Shown in pieces: positions 1-12,300 of a stretch of DNA of 64,000 bases. Under the pieces are notes generated by a model. It saw only the letters and a program-made list of their open reading frames with translations, was not told the origin of the DNA and searched no databases. Position 1 is the first letter of the stretch; each line of letters opens with the position of its first letter. The translations under genes were made by a program, and so were the position numbers. Origin of the DNA: Phoronis australis (Eukaryota > Phoronida > Phoronidae); contig NMRA01000082.1 in NCBI GenBank assembly GCA_002633005.1, positions 62,001 to 126,000 of the forward strand, read 5' to 3'.

Positions 1-219
1 AACGACAAAAAAAATCTGATTGAGCCCGTTTTTGTAGTTGGGAGTTTGAGGGAAAATGGAATTTCGTTGATATGGTAATCATAATATTTTCAATTTTTTT
101 AAACATACGTTAAATAGTTTCACTAGTTACGTGTTGATTTATTGTGTGGTACAAGGTAAGCAGGTATAAACACTTACTTTATGGTATGGTTCATCATTAT
201 TTTGTTTTTGTGGTTGTAG

Positions 220-368
220 ACTTATTTCCGGATAGTGCACCGCAATATTCTCTTCGCGGGGTTTTTATAATATCACTTTCTGGTGGTGATTGTATCTTGG
301 TGGTATGTAAGTGTTCGTTCGAACTGGAACTCAAGGAGCTCTACCCCGGCAACTCTACAACAGATAAG
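220..368 (+). CDS. Candidate internal exon of an unidentified gene
   Basis: An open segment of 49 codons lies between a good acceptor (T-rich tract ending GGTTGTAG just before it) and a good donor (AAG followed by GTGAGG). Read as a phase 1 to phase 0 exon it encodes a piece with a hydrophobic stretch (VFIISLSG), CILVVCKC, and an NST glycosylation sequon near the end. No family is recognised. A splice-flanked, phase-compatible follow-up exists at 1066-1182 on the same strand (39 codons, then TAA), but it overlaps a competing minus-strand exon candidate. The frame stays open past the donor to 518, so an unspliced reading is also possible. Most of this gene would lie left of the window. Confidence 0.3.
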
Positions 369-1866
369 GTGAGGAGCAATATTGTGAACGTCTGGAGCTT
401 TCTCCCATGTAAACAAGACAGCGACGTTCATTCAGAAGTTTGCTGGCGATTTGGCGTCCAAAAAGACCGTCTACTTCCTTCGTTCTTTAGTGAACGCAAG
501 TCCTGTTTGTTTTATTAGCGTCTTTGGTGACTCTTTACTACCATTTTATCAGTCATAGCCTTAGATTTTCTACATAATATATTTAAAAGCTAAGCCCATA
601 ATTAGGCCAAAATAGTTAGGGTCTTAGCCCTTGCGTTAGCAGGTTTGTATGAAAAGATCCTTAAGTATTTTCAATAATATGGAGAATCCCATGAAGACTT
701 CACTCTCAAATTGTTTCAAAGTTAAAAACTGGCTTAATAGTGACACTCGAATAGCATAGGAAAGGACAATCAATGTTTTCTCAAGCCCACAAACGGTGTA
801 CATATAGGGAACTTNTAAGCAAAATAGTTTAAGTAAACACAATTAATGCCAAGTGGCCGGATATTTATAAAGAACTTGAACTAAACTATAAACATATACA
901 ATTGCTTTACAAAAGGTACCCCCATTGATTACATGTATGTTAGTTTGTGATCACCTTTAAAGCAGAGTAAAGGTAAGGTGTGCCTTCACTGGTCGAGGCA
1001 TCTGCTAAATATCTACCGTCGTCACTCATTTCATGAGGACTCGTCTGCAACGCCTCTTACCTTTAGGACTCGAGGATCACTGCGAATTGTATTTGGAATG
1101 GAACCAATTTCTGCCTCTCCTGTATGGTCAACGTTGGTGGATTGGTAGTTTCGCGCCGGGTTCTTTTCGCCACCCCATAATTGATTTCCAGCAACAGAGG
1201 CCACTACCAACACAACCCAGCACGTGACCCAGGGTATGAACTTTACCAAACGTGAAGTCTGCTTATGAGCATCTGCAACAAAGAATACGTATAAAATATG
1301 TTTCCTAGTGGTGTTGCTTGGGCCCTTGTAAAACGATCCTGCAAAATGTAAGAATGTATTTTTGATATTCCCTACGTATTTGCATTATAGGCGAATTAGT
1401 GATAACATTATGAAAGAACATTTTAATGAGTAAACAATCATAAAAACCATTTTAATCAAGGCCACAGGCACAGTTTTCTAATTTCCAATATTTAAATTTA
1501 CTAATCCCAGTAAGTTCCGAAGCGTTTTCTTAAGTCTGTGAGAGTTTTTATGTTCTTGTTGGAAACAAAATCAAGTACTGTTACTGTAAGGAATATGATG
1601 AGACCGCTTTAATGGGATTTTGTTTAATACATTTTATTTGTTTTTTGACAGCTAAATAGCTACTGAGGAAATGCACTTGATAGAGAGGAACGTTCCAAAG
1701 GCCGTAGATGCGAGAAAGTTGCAAAAAAACGTGCAATCAAAATAACGCGCACATGTTAAACACCTCCGATGGATAATTTTACACTACTGAAATTGCCGAG
1801 GTTTCAGTTCCCGGATGAAACCAGGCATTGCACCACCAAAAGGGCTTATTTCTTTGCTACACTTTA
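369..1866. other. Left-edge spacer
   Basis: AT-rich non-coding sequence apart from the two candidate exons listed. It contains a single-base gap (N at 815) and one TACATGTA at 930. I see nothing else in it. Confidence 0.5.
1061..1272 (-). CDS. Candidate membrane-protein exon, minus strand
   Basis: On the minus strand, 70 codons stay open between an acceptor (TTCTTTGTTGCAG) and a strong donor (CTAAAG followed by GTAAGAGG), read as phase 1 to phase 0. The segment starts with a basic residue cluster (HKQTSR), then has about 18 hydrophobic residues (FIPWVTCWVVLVVASVAG), then a hydrophilic stretch. That resembles the signal-anchor and stem of a type II membrane protein. There is no in-frame ATG at its start, so an upstream exon at higher coordinates would be needed. 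No product is recognised. The plus strand has a weaker competing reading here. Splice sites plus frame plus a transmembrane segment make it worth keeping, without proof. Confidence 0.3.
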
Positions 1867-1867
1867 T

Positions 1868-2610
1868 TTTTTTTTTTCTAAAGTGATATATATTTATTGA
1901 AGAATACACAGAACATACAAAGAAATAATAACAAACCCAGAAACCGCGAAGCATTATATCTGGGTTGTAAACAATAAATGAAACTAATATACATAAAGGT
2001 ATATACGATTAAGTAGTATCTAATATAAGTATTCCAGTATTTAGATATGCTATTACAAATGTCTAAAAACAAAAATATGTACAGATTCATGTATGTAAAT
2101 CAGATGCAACATTATTGATAAACGGTACATAAAAATTTACTAACGTTGCTTAGGAGGAATTCGTTGAGAACGAGGTCAAGGTTAGGACTACCATTCAATA
2201 ATAATGTAACTCTAGTAAAGATATTATTACAAGACTTGAGAGCGTTAACAATTGATTGGTTTTCATTGAGTGCACGAAAGAGTGAGTCTCTCAGGTATTC
2301 GATGAGGGGACATTTGAAGAAAATATGAGCATAAGATTGATGGTCACCACATTTACAGTTTGAAGACATTGCTGAAGTTGTGCCTGAATTTGAGTTGAGG
2401 AAAAGGCAACATCTGGATTTGTACAATGAGTGAGGAGGAGAAGAACAAGAAGTTAGAAGGTGACAAATAAGACCACCAAAAGAAAAAGAAGAAAAACAAA
2501 GCAAAATTTCTGCTAATAGACGTAAATCCGGTAAAGAATAAAGCTTCAAATTCTTCTGTGTAGCTGATCGCTTTAAATTCCTCTTGACCGTAAGTTGGTA
2601 GAAAAATCAC
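1868..2610 (-). mobile_element. 3' end of a decayed non-LTR retrotransposon (copy A)
   Basis: Read on the minus strand, the remaining frame ends with a zinc-knuckle-like CxC plus H-C motif (CKCGDHQSYAHIFFKCP) followed by about 65 residues. This is the usual C-terminal end of a non-LTR ORF2. Downstream are an 8-bp perfect stem (1934-1941 with 1959-1966), an AATAAA signal (complement of 1890-1895) and a short poly-A run (complement of 1868-1877), which together mark a true 3' terminus. The upstream part shifts frame and cannot be followed beyond about 2610. A second copy at 3879-4330 shares the sequence from the hairpin through the knuckle. The clade is not certain; a CR1/Jockey-like element is my best guess. 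Confidence 0.75.
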
Positions 2611-3878
2611 AAAGGAAACACGGACTTTAAAATACGGTTAAATTCACGTCTGTCGTTGTATCGTGCACGCTTGCATTCATTTGGTGAACTGTGTACAGTA
2701 ACTTACACATTCTCTAGGCATTAAAAATTTTTACAGAGTTAACAGGCCATTTCTCAATGTACTCGTCTAGACACTTTTTATCTTACCGGTACTTTTTACA
2801 TTCTTCATCACTTTGGCGCACTTTTCAACGTTTTTTTGGGCCTTTTGAATCAACGTTTAGTTTTAAAAAATTTGTCACTTGAAAAAGCGTCACGATTGCT
2901 TCGAAGCACTTCGCGTGATTGTGCTACTGAGCGACGCGCTCGCGGAAAGCGATTTTTTTTTTTGGCGAGCGCTCTTTAAGATGCATTGCTAACGAAACCA
3001 AGATGGTGGACAAGTATAGTGTTTTCTTTTCGTATGTATATTTTTATTGAGATTTCAGGAATTATACTTTTAGATGTTTAAATTGTTGAATTATTTTTTC
3101 TCATGTTTTACACCACTGTATTACGTGCAACTCCAAGAAGTCCTATATTACGAAGTAAATTACCTTTCGTCGGTTTCAGTCGTATATTTTGTAACATTTT
3201 GCGAGTGAGTGAGCTGTTAACTCTAGATCGACAGCCTTACTATTTGTTGCCTTGATATTTTGCTGAAATTTCCCAGAGGTTTTGCTTATGTCGTTACAAA
3301 TATTACGAATATTTATGACATAAATTATTTTGAATTATTGGCGTCCTGTTTGATTTGTAGTTTCATGTTTAAAAACACTATTTACGCTTCATTTTTGTTA
3401 AAGACTTCATGAAACGGACGTTTACGCAAATACTATTATTCGAAACCTAAGCCCAAATAATAGTCTTTCGACATGGCATCGAACATTTTCAGAATCAACT
3501 GAATTTAATTCAGATTTTTAAGCTTAATTTTTGTGTGGTGCACTAAGAAATAAATGGATGCCGGACTAAGTGTCAATCGAAGATTCGAGTGTCGAATATG
3601 AACTTGGAGTTGCGGTTAATCTCAAGTTCGTATATGGGCCTACGTGAACTTGGAATGCCCGAGAAAACGTGGGTTCTTCACTCAAATAATCACATTCACG
3701 CTACTATAATTCGTTAACGGGTGAAGTAAGTGCTCGTGGAACCAATAATTACAAAAATTCTGTGCATTGAACAAATTATTCACCTGATTGTTTAATGTGT
3801 ATTTAATCATAAGCTCACGCATATGCGATCTTCAGATTAAGTTGCCTGGCTACGTACTACTGAAGTCGATTCATTGAC
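2611..3878. other. Spacer with a CpG-rich patch
   Basis: Mostly AT-rich with no gene. At 2890-3010 there is a CpG-rich patch with a 12-bp palindrome around GCTTCGAAGC and an inverted repeat GCGCTCGC (2936-2943) / GCGAGCGC (2965-2972). It ends in CCAAGATGGTGGAC, which resembles a YY1-type start-site motif. It could be a promoter remnant, but no exon follows that I can support. Confidence 0.4.
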
Positions 3879-4330
3879 AAACCCAGAAATCGCGAAGCAT
3901 TATATCTGGGTTATAGACAATTCATAAATGAAACTATTATAGATAGAGGTATATACATTTAAGTAGTATCTAATATAGGTATTCCAATATTTAGATATGC
4001 TGTTACGAATATATTTTAAAACAAAAACATTTACAAATTCATGTATGGAAATCAGAAGCAACAATATTTATAAACGGTACATAAAAGTTTACTAACATGG
4101 CTTAGGAGGAATTCATTGAGAACAAGGCCAAGGTTAGGACTACCATTCAATAATAACAATGTAAGTTAAGCGGGGATATTATTACAAGAATTGAGAGCTT
4201 TAACAATTGACTGCACGAAAGAGTGAGTCTCTCAGGTATTCGATGAAGGGGCATTTGAAGAAAACATGAGGATAAGATTGATGGTCACCGCATTTACAGT
4301 TTGGAGAGACATTACTAAAATTTTGGCTAA
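3879..4330 (-). mobile_element. 3' fragment of the same retrotransposon (copy B)
   Basis: This is nearly collinear with copy A from the AACCCAGA hairpin (3880-3887 pairing with 3905-3912) to the zinc-knuckle codons (CKCGDHQSY, then a Pro where copy A has Ala). A deletion of about 14 nt after the FRA codons breaks the frame, so it is a dead copy. Unlike copy A it has no poly-A or AATAAA next to the hairpin, so its terminus is lost or the insertion ended differently. Confidence 0.75.
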
Positions 4331-6198
4331 ACTTGTCGGATTTCAGGAAGAGACCACAGTTATTGATTCTTTATCAGGGAGAACTGTAAAGTAATGGCTT
4401 TCACTTTTCTCGTTGACATGTATACGTCGTTTCCCGAAACAACCCCTGTTTGATGCTTCAGGCCTGATCGGTTTGGATTTCTTACCGCCATTGTATTGGT
4501 TCTTCATTGGAGGTTTTATATAACGGATTGTTTATGTTAATAAAATGGTGACATTTCAAAGGCGCCTTATAAGGAAATTCATTTTTAAGACTGCTGTCTT
4601 CCTTTTGTGATGACTTTAACGAAAGCAATGCCTAAACAGTGTCTTCCTCTTGTGTAGGATCATTTCTGCTGCTCATGTGAACAACCATGTCTGCCTGTCC
4701 TTGTCTGCCTGAGTCTATGTTTATGATTAAATATTACTACTGTTGACTTGAACTCTATAACTGAATATTTTGTCATGTCCCAACCAAATCCAATGCCAAC
4801 TTACGCGTTTAATTGTCAATTCTAATTGAGTGACCTTTCTGCATTGGAAAAAAGACACTTTTATGGTGGAAAGTTTTGGTGAAGACTAGACTCTGAAGTC
4901 AGTTGATGCCATCCTTGGCTAAGCACATACATGTATATGTGTGCACACTCCCGACATATGCGAAACATTCAGTGAACAATGAGAGAGACAAAGATGAGCT
5001 CGTGTGTGTTGTCTGATTAATTAAGTTATTTAACAAGTCTACGAACGCGCGTTCCGTCAAAGAAATTGACTAGTAATCTATCCCACATATCTAATACAAA
5101 ACTATGTTTCGTAGACGCAAGGGTCTCACTAAGGATAACTGTGGATAACTCGCAAAGTATGCGTACATGTATTTATTGCGTGCTCTTGCTTTTTCGCGAG
5201 ATTCTCGCATCGTCTCTAGAGAACGCATGCCTCATCTCAGCTAGCTCTTAACTCGAGAGATGGTTTATGGGCTTGGAGAAACTGACAGCACTTTATTTAT
5301 TGGGACATTAGTCGGTGGTTAAACTCACCTGCAGTGACTAACACAATTATAAAACCTCGTCTCAAAGTTTCGGGTGCCCAAAATATCTTCAAGATTTGAA
5401 AATAATTAAGGGTACAACTTGGGACCAATTTCATAACCAGATGCATACTAAGGCTTGTTTATAGCCATGTCGGGTAGGGACAAGCAGACCCCTATAATGC
5501 TTCGCGTTTGTCATTGGTTAACAGTTAACAGGGAAACGATGAAAGGTATAAACCGTCAATGAATTACATGTGTGTGTGCACTCATAAATGACAGGGGTTT
5601 AAGTGGAAAACAGTAGAAACGTTAAACTTATTTGGTAAGTACTGTGTTGAATATCAGTGTTAAGAGGAAATGACAGTTTAGTGTGCATTTAATTATTTAA
5701 ATCTTATATGTGCTATGGACAGAGAAACTTATAATTTGTGAAGTAGTTTTATCACTAGGAATCAATAACTAATACTGGTTTTTAGATTCACGCAAGTGAG
5801 ACAATTTCTTTTTACTTAGCGAGCAGCCTCCTTGCTCTCAGTACACGATCTCGATGGTACAAGCGTTTGTTAGTTAGCATGACAAACATCATTCATTGAT
5901 AACCAGTGTAACGTGACGCTGTCTCTATTCTTATCAAGGGCACGTCTATCACGACTCACACAGACCTTTGAATTCGGACAGCGTGGTCTGTGTCTGGACT
6001 GAGTAAAGAAGGCTGTATTAACACGTGCTTACATCAAAGAAGTCCTTAACACGCGTTTAAAATGACATAGTGTACATCCGCGCTACATCGAATCCAATAT
6101 TGATCGGGGTATACACGGAACAAGCAGTTAAGTCCGAGGAGATCATAGATTTTCCAGGAAATCTTAAACGGGTGTACGTTCGATATGAAGAGGACGTC
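4331..6198. other. Spacer upstream of the cyclase gene
   Basis: No gene seen. Contains two TACATGTA octamers (4928, 5164) and a 14-base match (5493-5506) to the loop of the retrotransposon 3' hairpin, in plus orientation. The cyclase promoter must lie in the last part, but I found no convincing TATA box. Just before the start codon there is an 11-codon upstream reading frame (ATG at 6185, stop at 6218-6220) that overlaps the start. Confidence 0.5.
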
Positions 6199-6383
6199 AT
6201 GCAGCTCCTTTATATATTAGCGTCTTTCTTTGGATTTTTTCGTCAAGTTGCAACCGAATTGCATGTCTCGCGGCCACATTTGGAACTGAAGTACACGGGA
6301 AAAGGGACGACTCCTCATCTCAAGGAGATATTTCTCGGAAGATGTTGGGAATTTCAGATTATTATTCACCCGATCGCTGAGAA
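6199..6383 (+). CDS. Cyclase exon 1 (signal peptide and N-terminus)
   Basis: Starts at ATG 6199, which opens a clear signal peptide (MQLLYILASFFGFF) and has G at -3. The same frame is open upstream to 6070 but has no ATG there. It ends in phase 2 before GTAAGC. It encodes LKEIFLGRC, matching the family's N-terminal block. Confidence 0.92.
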
Positions 6384-9300
6384 GTAAGCTATGTACTGGT
6401 AGTTCATTAGAAATTCAAGGTCACAAGGGAAGGGGAATTCGTAACTACACCGTCTTATTTACACGAGTAAGGGGCAGCCAGGCTGAATCAGAATACATCC
6501 CTGGTAGGTCTAGGTCATCTCATGAAATTAGGTTATCAGGAAACCAGGGTAAGTGTTTCGCAATCTAGTATTTTGTCATCAGTGACAATCGTAAATACCA
6601 GTTCACTCACAGGATATCTATTGAACGCCGTTGTTCGTCTTGGCGTAAAAACTAACCGCATCTTTGTTTTCACACGCGCGTTCTTATAGCGTGTTCCAAT
6701 TGAATTTTGTTACAGAAATTATGTGGAATTCCATGACAGGCATACTGTTTGGAAACTGAAACTAACGTGCTTTGATAAGCAATTTAGTATGCCAGTTTGA
6801 TGTCCATTTCAAAGTCGTATTTTGGGAGAAAAGGGTTTAAAAAAGAACCCCTGAAGCTGACTGGAACCCGGAACCTTTCCTTTCGCAGTCAGATATTCTA
6901 CTGACACAATTAATCACTGTTTGAAGTTTATATTCAAAGGTCAACGACCTTGATTTCAATAAAAGTGCAGACAGGGGCGATAACTGACTGTTTGTAACAA
7001 AACCAGTTTTGTTTTGTAGCCTGGTTAAAGCTAGACTTCAATAAGTCTTCGTTTTTTTCTATTTTCCAAACAATCATTTATTGGCTCACGTGGTCATGTC
7101 TTCTCAGTAAAATTCAACAAAAAAAATCATTTTTCAAATTTCGTTTCATAGAACGCTTGAAGATGAAATCTAAAAACGGTGTTACAGTTTTCTAATTCAT
7201 CAATCGTTTTCGTTTTATCATGTAAATCTCAGAAGTCCTATTTTAATAACATCCAAAATTGGGTCATTCGAAGGGCAATGCTTATCGGTCTTATGTCCAT
7301 GTGAGGGTCATTAGCTATAGTTTTGTGACACGCCGTACGTGGGTCTAACCACGAAACCTATCGGTCACGAGATTTGGCCAAGTTATACCGTGCAGGAAGG
7401 CTAATAATTCTTACTTTTACCCAATGCGCTGGTTCATAACAACGTAACTACTAAAAGCGTGCTTGAAGAAGAGTGCATATATTATAGTGTTTGGAAGTTT
7501 AATGGGATTTCCCTCAACTCTATTTGGGATGTTTCGTTAAGAATATAGCCGAAATTTCGACATTTTTCAAGGATCCTGCATCAGATGAATGGAATATCGC
7601 TGATTTGTTAATTTGGCATTACGCGTAACCATGTGCTAATGAGCCTTTACCACATTCTTAGAAAAATGACACCTCTGCTGGTGGAATCGTTGCCACTATA
7701 GGGCCTGATGAATGCAAACAAAATGTTTCGTAGTTAGCACGTGACACTTTGCATGCACTATTCTAACCATGTCTTTTAGTAAAACTAAGTCTTTTGGAAA
7801 AACTGGTTAAACGTGTGTATTTTGCTCGAATTATTAACTCTTTGGGTTATTTAGAAAAATCAATTAGGTTCAAGTGAAGTTTTCTTTTTGTCATACAAAC
7901 CTTTTGAATCCCCTCATTAGACAAAGTGGTGTCTGCGAGTTTTGTGCTACCAGCGGAATGAGCTGCAATGGAGACAAATGTGAAGCTCTCTTCTGTACTC
8001 TGGACAATCGCCTCAGTGTTGATGATTTCCCTTGCCCTACCTACGATGGGAAGTTGATTGCTACATCTGACCACATGCGTCACTTGGGTGTAGAACTTGA
8101 CCGCAGGCTCAACTTCACAACTCAAGTTAACAGTATGATCAGCCGTGCTAACAGAGGAATCAATGCCCTTAGGGCTGCGGCTGGTCGGAAGGCGGAGGAA
8201 AGGCACCTCGTCATGCTTTATAAAGCCCTGGTCACTTCGATCTTCGACTACGCTCTCCCCATGATCAACATCAGTAAAAATCAAATCAACAGACTTGAGA
8301 GGCTCCAGAACATTGGTCTTCGCGTCATCACTGGATGTACGAGAACTACGTCAGTCACAGCATTACGTTACCTTGTCGGTATTCCCAGCATTGCAGACAG
8401 ACAATCCCTTCTACAAGGTATTACTGTAGCCAAGGCTGTTCAAAGCCCCTTCCATCCATTACACAGTCAAGTGAAGACTGCACTTGACAGGTGCGTGAAC
8501 TCCGTCCCTGCAACAGAAACTTATGGACTTCGTCCTAGACCTTTTCGCAATGCCTCCCACCAAAGACTTAGCAGGTGCTCGTGGACTGTCGCTGCTGTTA
8601 ACGCAACCATGGGTCTCATCGGCGAACACATGATCGCGCAAGTTGCTGCTTGGCTGCCAGTACAAGAACTTGGTGAGGAACCGAATGTCATCATTGCTTT
8701 CAACAGGGAAGCTCGGGAATGGCCTCCTGGAGTAGCCCAAGCATTGTGCCGTCAGCAATGGCGTGATCTTGGCGGTATTAATGCCATCATTGTAGCAACT
8801 GATGGATCCTTCGATGGTGAAACTAATCGTGCGGGATGGGGCTATCAAATACGCTGTGCTAACAACGTCATTGCAGAAGGTAGTGGCTGCCACCATATAT
8901 CCACAAGCAGTACGCGGATGGAGTTTGAGGCTATACAACGAGCCCTAACCAAGCTGTCACTCCTAGACCTGGAGAATCACACCATTATCTTTGCCACCGA
9001 TTCCATGGCAGTGTTGATGAAAGTTCAATCTGGAAACCTCCCAGCCAACTGGGGTGTCTTCCGATCACGCCACCCTCATCATGTGGTGATCTGGTCTTTC
9101 GTACCTGGCCACGCCGGTGTCTTGATTAATGAGCGTGCAGATTACCTCGCTGGCTCATGCACCACCAACCAACCCCTCTACTTATATTCGGCTGACGTTA
9201 AGCTGCTGGCTCGCAAACGCAACCTCGAGCAGACTGCATCCCAGCTGGCTGAGTTCAATGATGGCAGCCGACTGCTCGAAGCCGGTATTATTTATGGCCA

Positions 9301-12300
9301 TGCTGCGAAGAGTCACAAGAAGAGCCGTGCCCGAGTGCTGTCTAATCAAATACTTACAGGCAACGTCAGCCCTGGAGTTCTGCGCCTTCTGCTGTCACGG
9401 GGGTGGTCTGGGGAGGGGATTAATGCACCAGCATATCCCCAATGATCCTGTCCGTGACAGGTATTACAGGTATATTACAGGACAAAGTGGTGCGAGTTGT
9501 TTTTCTAATATTGCGCACGCATACATGTATCAGCTCGTGTAACGCAGATGATCGGTTGGGCTTCAATACAATTTACATCTAAACCGTTTCAGACACGAAT
9601 GTCAACACCTATGGGAGCTCTTCTTCAATGCCTTTGCCTTTCAAGACCCATGTCAAGTTAGTTCAGAGAAGTACCATTCGTTCATTGAAGAAATATACGA
9701 GCCGATGCCTGAGAACAAGGTAATTAAGACGAGAAGATCCATCAGACATTATTGTGAAGGAATGAACACAAGCATTTTTAAGTTTATTTGGAATAACAAA
9801 GATGAGAGAGTGAAAAGAGATGTGTTAATTAAAACTTATTAAGAAGGGGGGAGTTAAAATGTTGAATATAATTCTTTTTAACATTGCTATAAAAATTCCA
9901 TAGATAAAAAAGACTACTTACCTCTAAATTCAAAAAGATCTCGAATATATCTACACACTTTTTGGAATATTGTTCTCTGGTTGAGTCTATTATGTCGTTT
10001 CTGAGGAGAACATCATTACAAATCCAGTCAATTGCATTTGTAATGGTGTTTCACTTTGTAATGGTGTTTCACTTTGTAATGGTGTTTCACTTTGTGAATG
10101 GTAGAAAGTACATACATCAGAGTCCATCAAGTTAATTTTTTAAGAAAAAAGTTCGTTACAAGTATTCTATGTAATAGTTTAAACTGCAGTGTACAAAAAT
10201 TGAAATCATAGTTAGTTTTATATAAAAATGAATATAATTTTTCCAGTCATCACTTCGAAAGTTATAACCTTCTTCTTGAAATCTTTTTGGGCAATAGGCA
10301 ATTTTTTCTGGCAAACAATTTCATATACCATTTTATATATTGACGTGCAGTTTGAAGAATTACTGATATTGACAGGTATTATTGGTCCAGACCAGAAACG
10401 ATACACTCTGTATATAAATGAAATGCAATTGAATTATACAATCTTCACTTCAAAAGCATTTGGCTTATAGAAGTAGTCGTGCAAAGCATTAGCTCTTTGG
10501 AATACCTCAAGCTGACTCTATTTCGTGGTGACATGTCAAACACCAGCTACATTGCTGTTCATTATGCCTATACATGGCCGTCTTTTAAAACCATTGTTTG
10601 CAGTTAAGTCATGAAAATATGGTGATAATTAAGCGGAAGTCGGTGGTTTGAAAATAGATTGTGACTTTTCTCCCAATTGTATTTCTCTTTAGTTTCAATT
10701 TGTGCCAACTGAGCCTCCTCACTAATGATCGTAACTGGTAGAGTTTTAATACGCAATACCTTTTCGTTTTCGCTCCCATTTTGGTTTAGAAAAACACTTC
10801 TGCTTAATTCCCCAACATATGATTTTCTAGACTATTCCAAAAGGTTTCCATCTGCCTCAAAGTACTAAAACTAATTCTGCAAACATCACAGATTGTTTAA
10901 AGGCATCTTAAACTCGCTTTATATCAGGAAAATCTATTCTGAATGAAGTCCTTTAACTGGCTTCAACTGGGTCTTTGGTAAGATTAGAAATTTTTTCTGA
11001 GCTTTAAACGACCTGACATGTCATTATTCCTCAAGGAGGCGCTTCTTGGACAGGACGCGGGTACGCCACCACCTTAAACAAAGTACTTATTGTTTCACAG
11101 ACGATGCTGTGGTCAGGAACTTACATGCTGGTGAAGTCATACACCGAGGAAGGACGCCGCTACGTGGCGCTCGCCGATACAATGCTAGGTTACATGGTAG
11201 ATGGCGCTGTTTGGTGCGGTTCTGACGAGTCTCCAGGTTACAACAGCAGGAACTGTCCCAAACCGTTCTCAGGAGAATGTGGCACCAAACAAATCGTCTA
11301 TGACGAGGCCTATTGGGGAGCCGTGTCTGAAATAGTGAGTAACAGTGTTTTCCACAAACAATATACATGTATGCTGAACCGTTCTACATGTATTTTACAT
11401 TGTTCAGCTTTCTGAAAACAAAAATAGAACTAGAGCTTTTAACGCAACATTAACTATACGTTCGCCTTTATTTTTAAGTTAGCCATCTTGGCAAAAGGTT
11501 TTTATAATTGAACACAATGAGACTGTTTTGTTGTTCATAACCCGCGAATAATGCAAAGACATTGTTAAATTTTCACAAGAATTTTCCACACTAAATCTTT
11601 AATTTTTCCTGAATTGTGGATTCCTGATTTTACGTCTTATATCAGCGATCAGTACATGTACTTTTGGGATACGTACATGTAGGCCTTCATTTATACGCAG
11701 ATATTCTCCGTTTACTCTATAAGGTAGCCAAAACGTCATCCGGTGTTGTTACTTTGATGCTAAATGGAACTCGACGTGACGGACAGCCCGCCTTCTCCAA
11801 TAAAACGTGAGTCAAATGTAAAATCTTCAACTGGGTTTCGCTATACTCACATGCTGTTCTGGCATAGCAGTTATACAACTGCAGTTGTACGTTTAATATC
11901 ATCAAACTGTACTAAGAGACAATCGGAAAATTTACCAATTGCGCAACACAATTCGACTAAATTTTAAAATCTCACCCGGTGCTGTGAACTGAATCTCCAG
12001 TAAAGTCTGTTGATCCAGTGAGGCTAGTGGCGACTAGCACAAATGAATAATCAATGAAGTGTAGAAGAATGTGAGTGTTCGCCACTGTCGTCTACACGAA
12101 CAGTTTAATTTCCATCTTTTTGATAATTACTTGTATCCTCGATCGTATTTCCAAGATAAACATTTTTAGATTGCCTTTAGTTCGTTGCTCTTGTTACACT
12201 ATCACCAAGGTACATGTATTAAAGTGCTAAGTTGTTCTCGTTAAGTGGTTACATCAGTGGCGGACTTAGGGGGGCAAGGGGGCCATACTCCATTTGGCAG

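Noticed and set aside
6070-6198. N-terminal extension of the cyclase frame
   Set aside because: It has no ATG, and the ATG at 6199 opens a proper signal peptide.
7874-7930. First codons of the frame leading into the retrotransposon
   Set aside because: They lie before the target-site duplication boundary, so they are intron sequence read by chance.
8459-8938. Minus-strand frames inside the retrotransposon
   Set aside because: Shadows of the plus-strand RT/RNase H frame.
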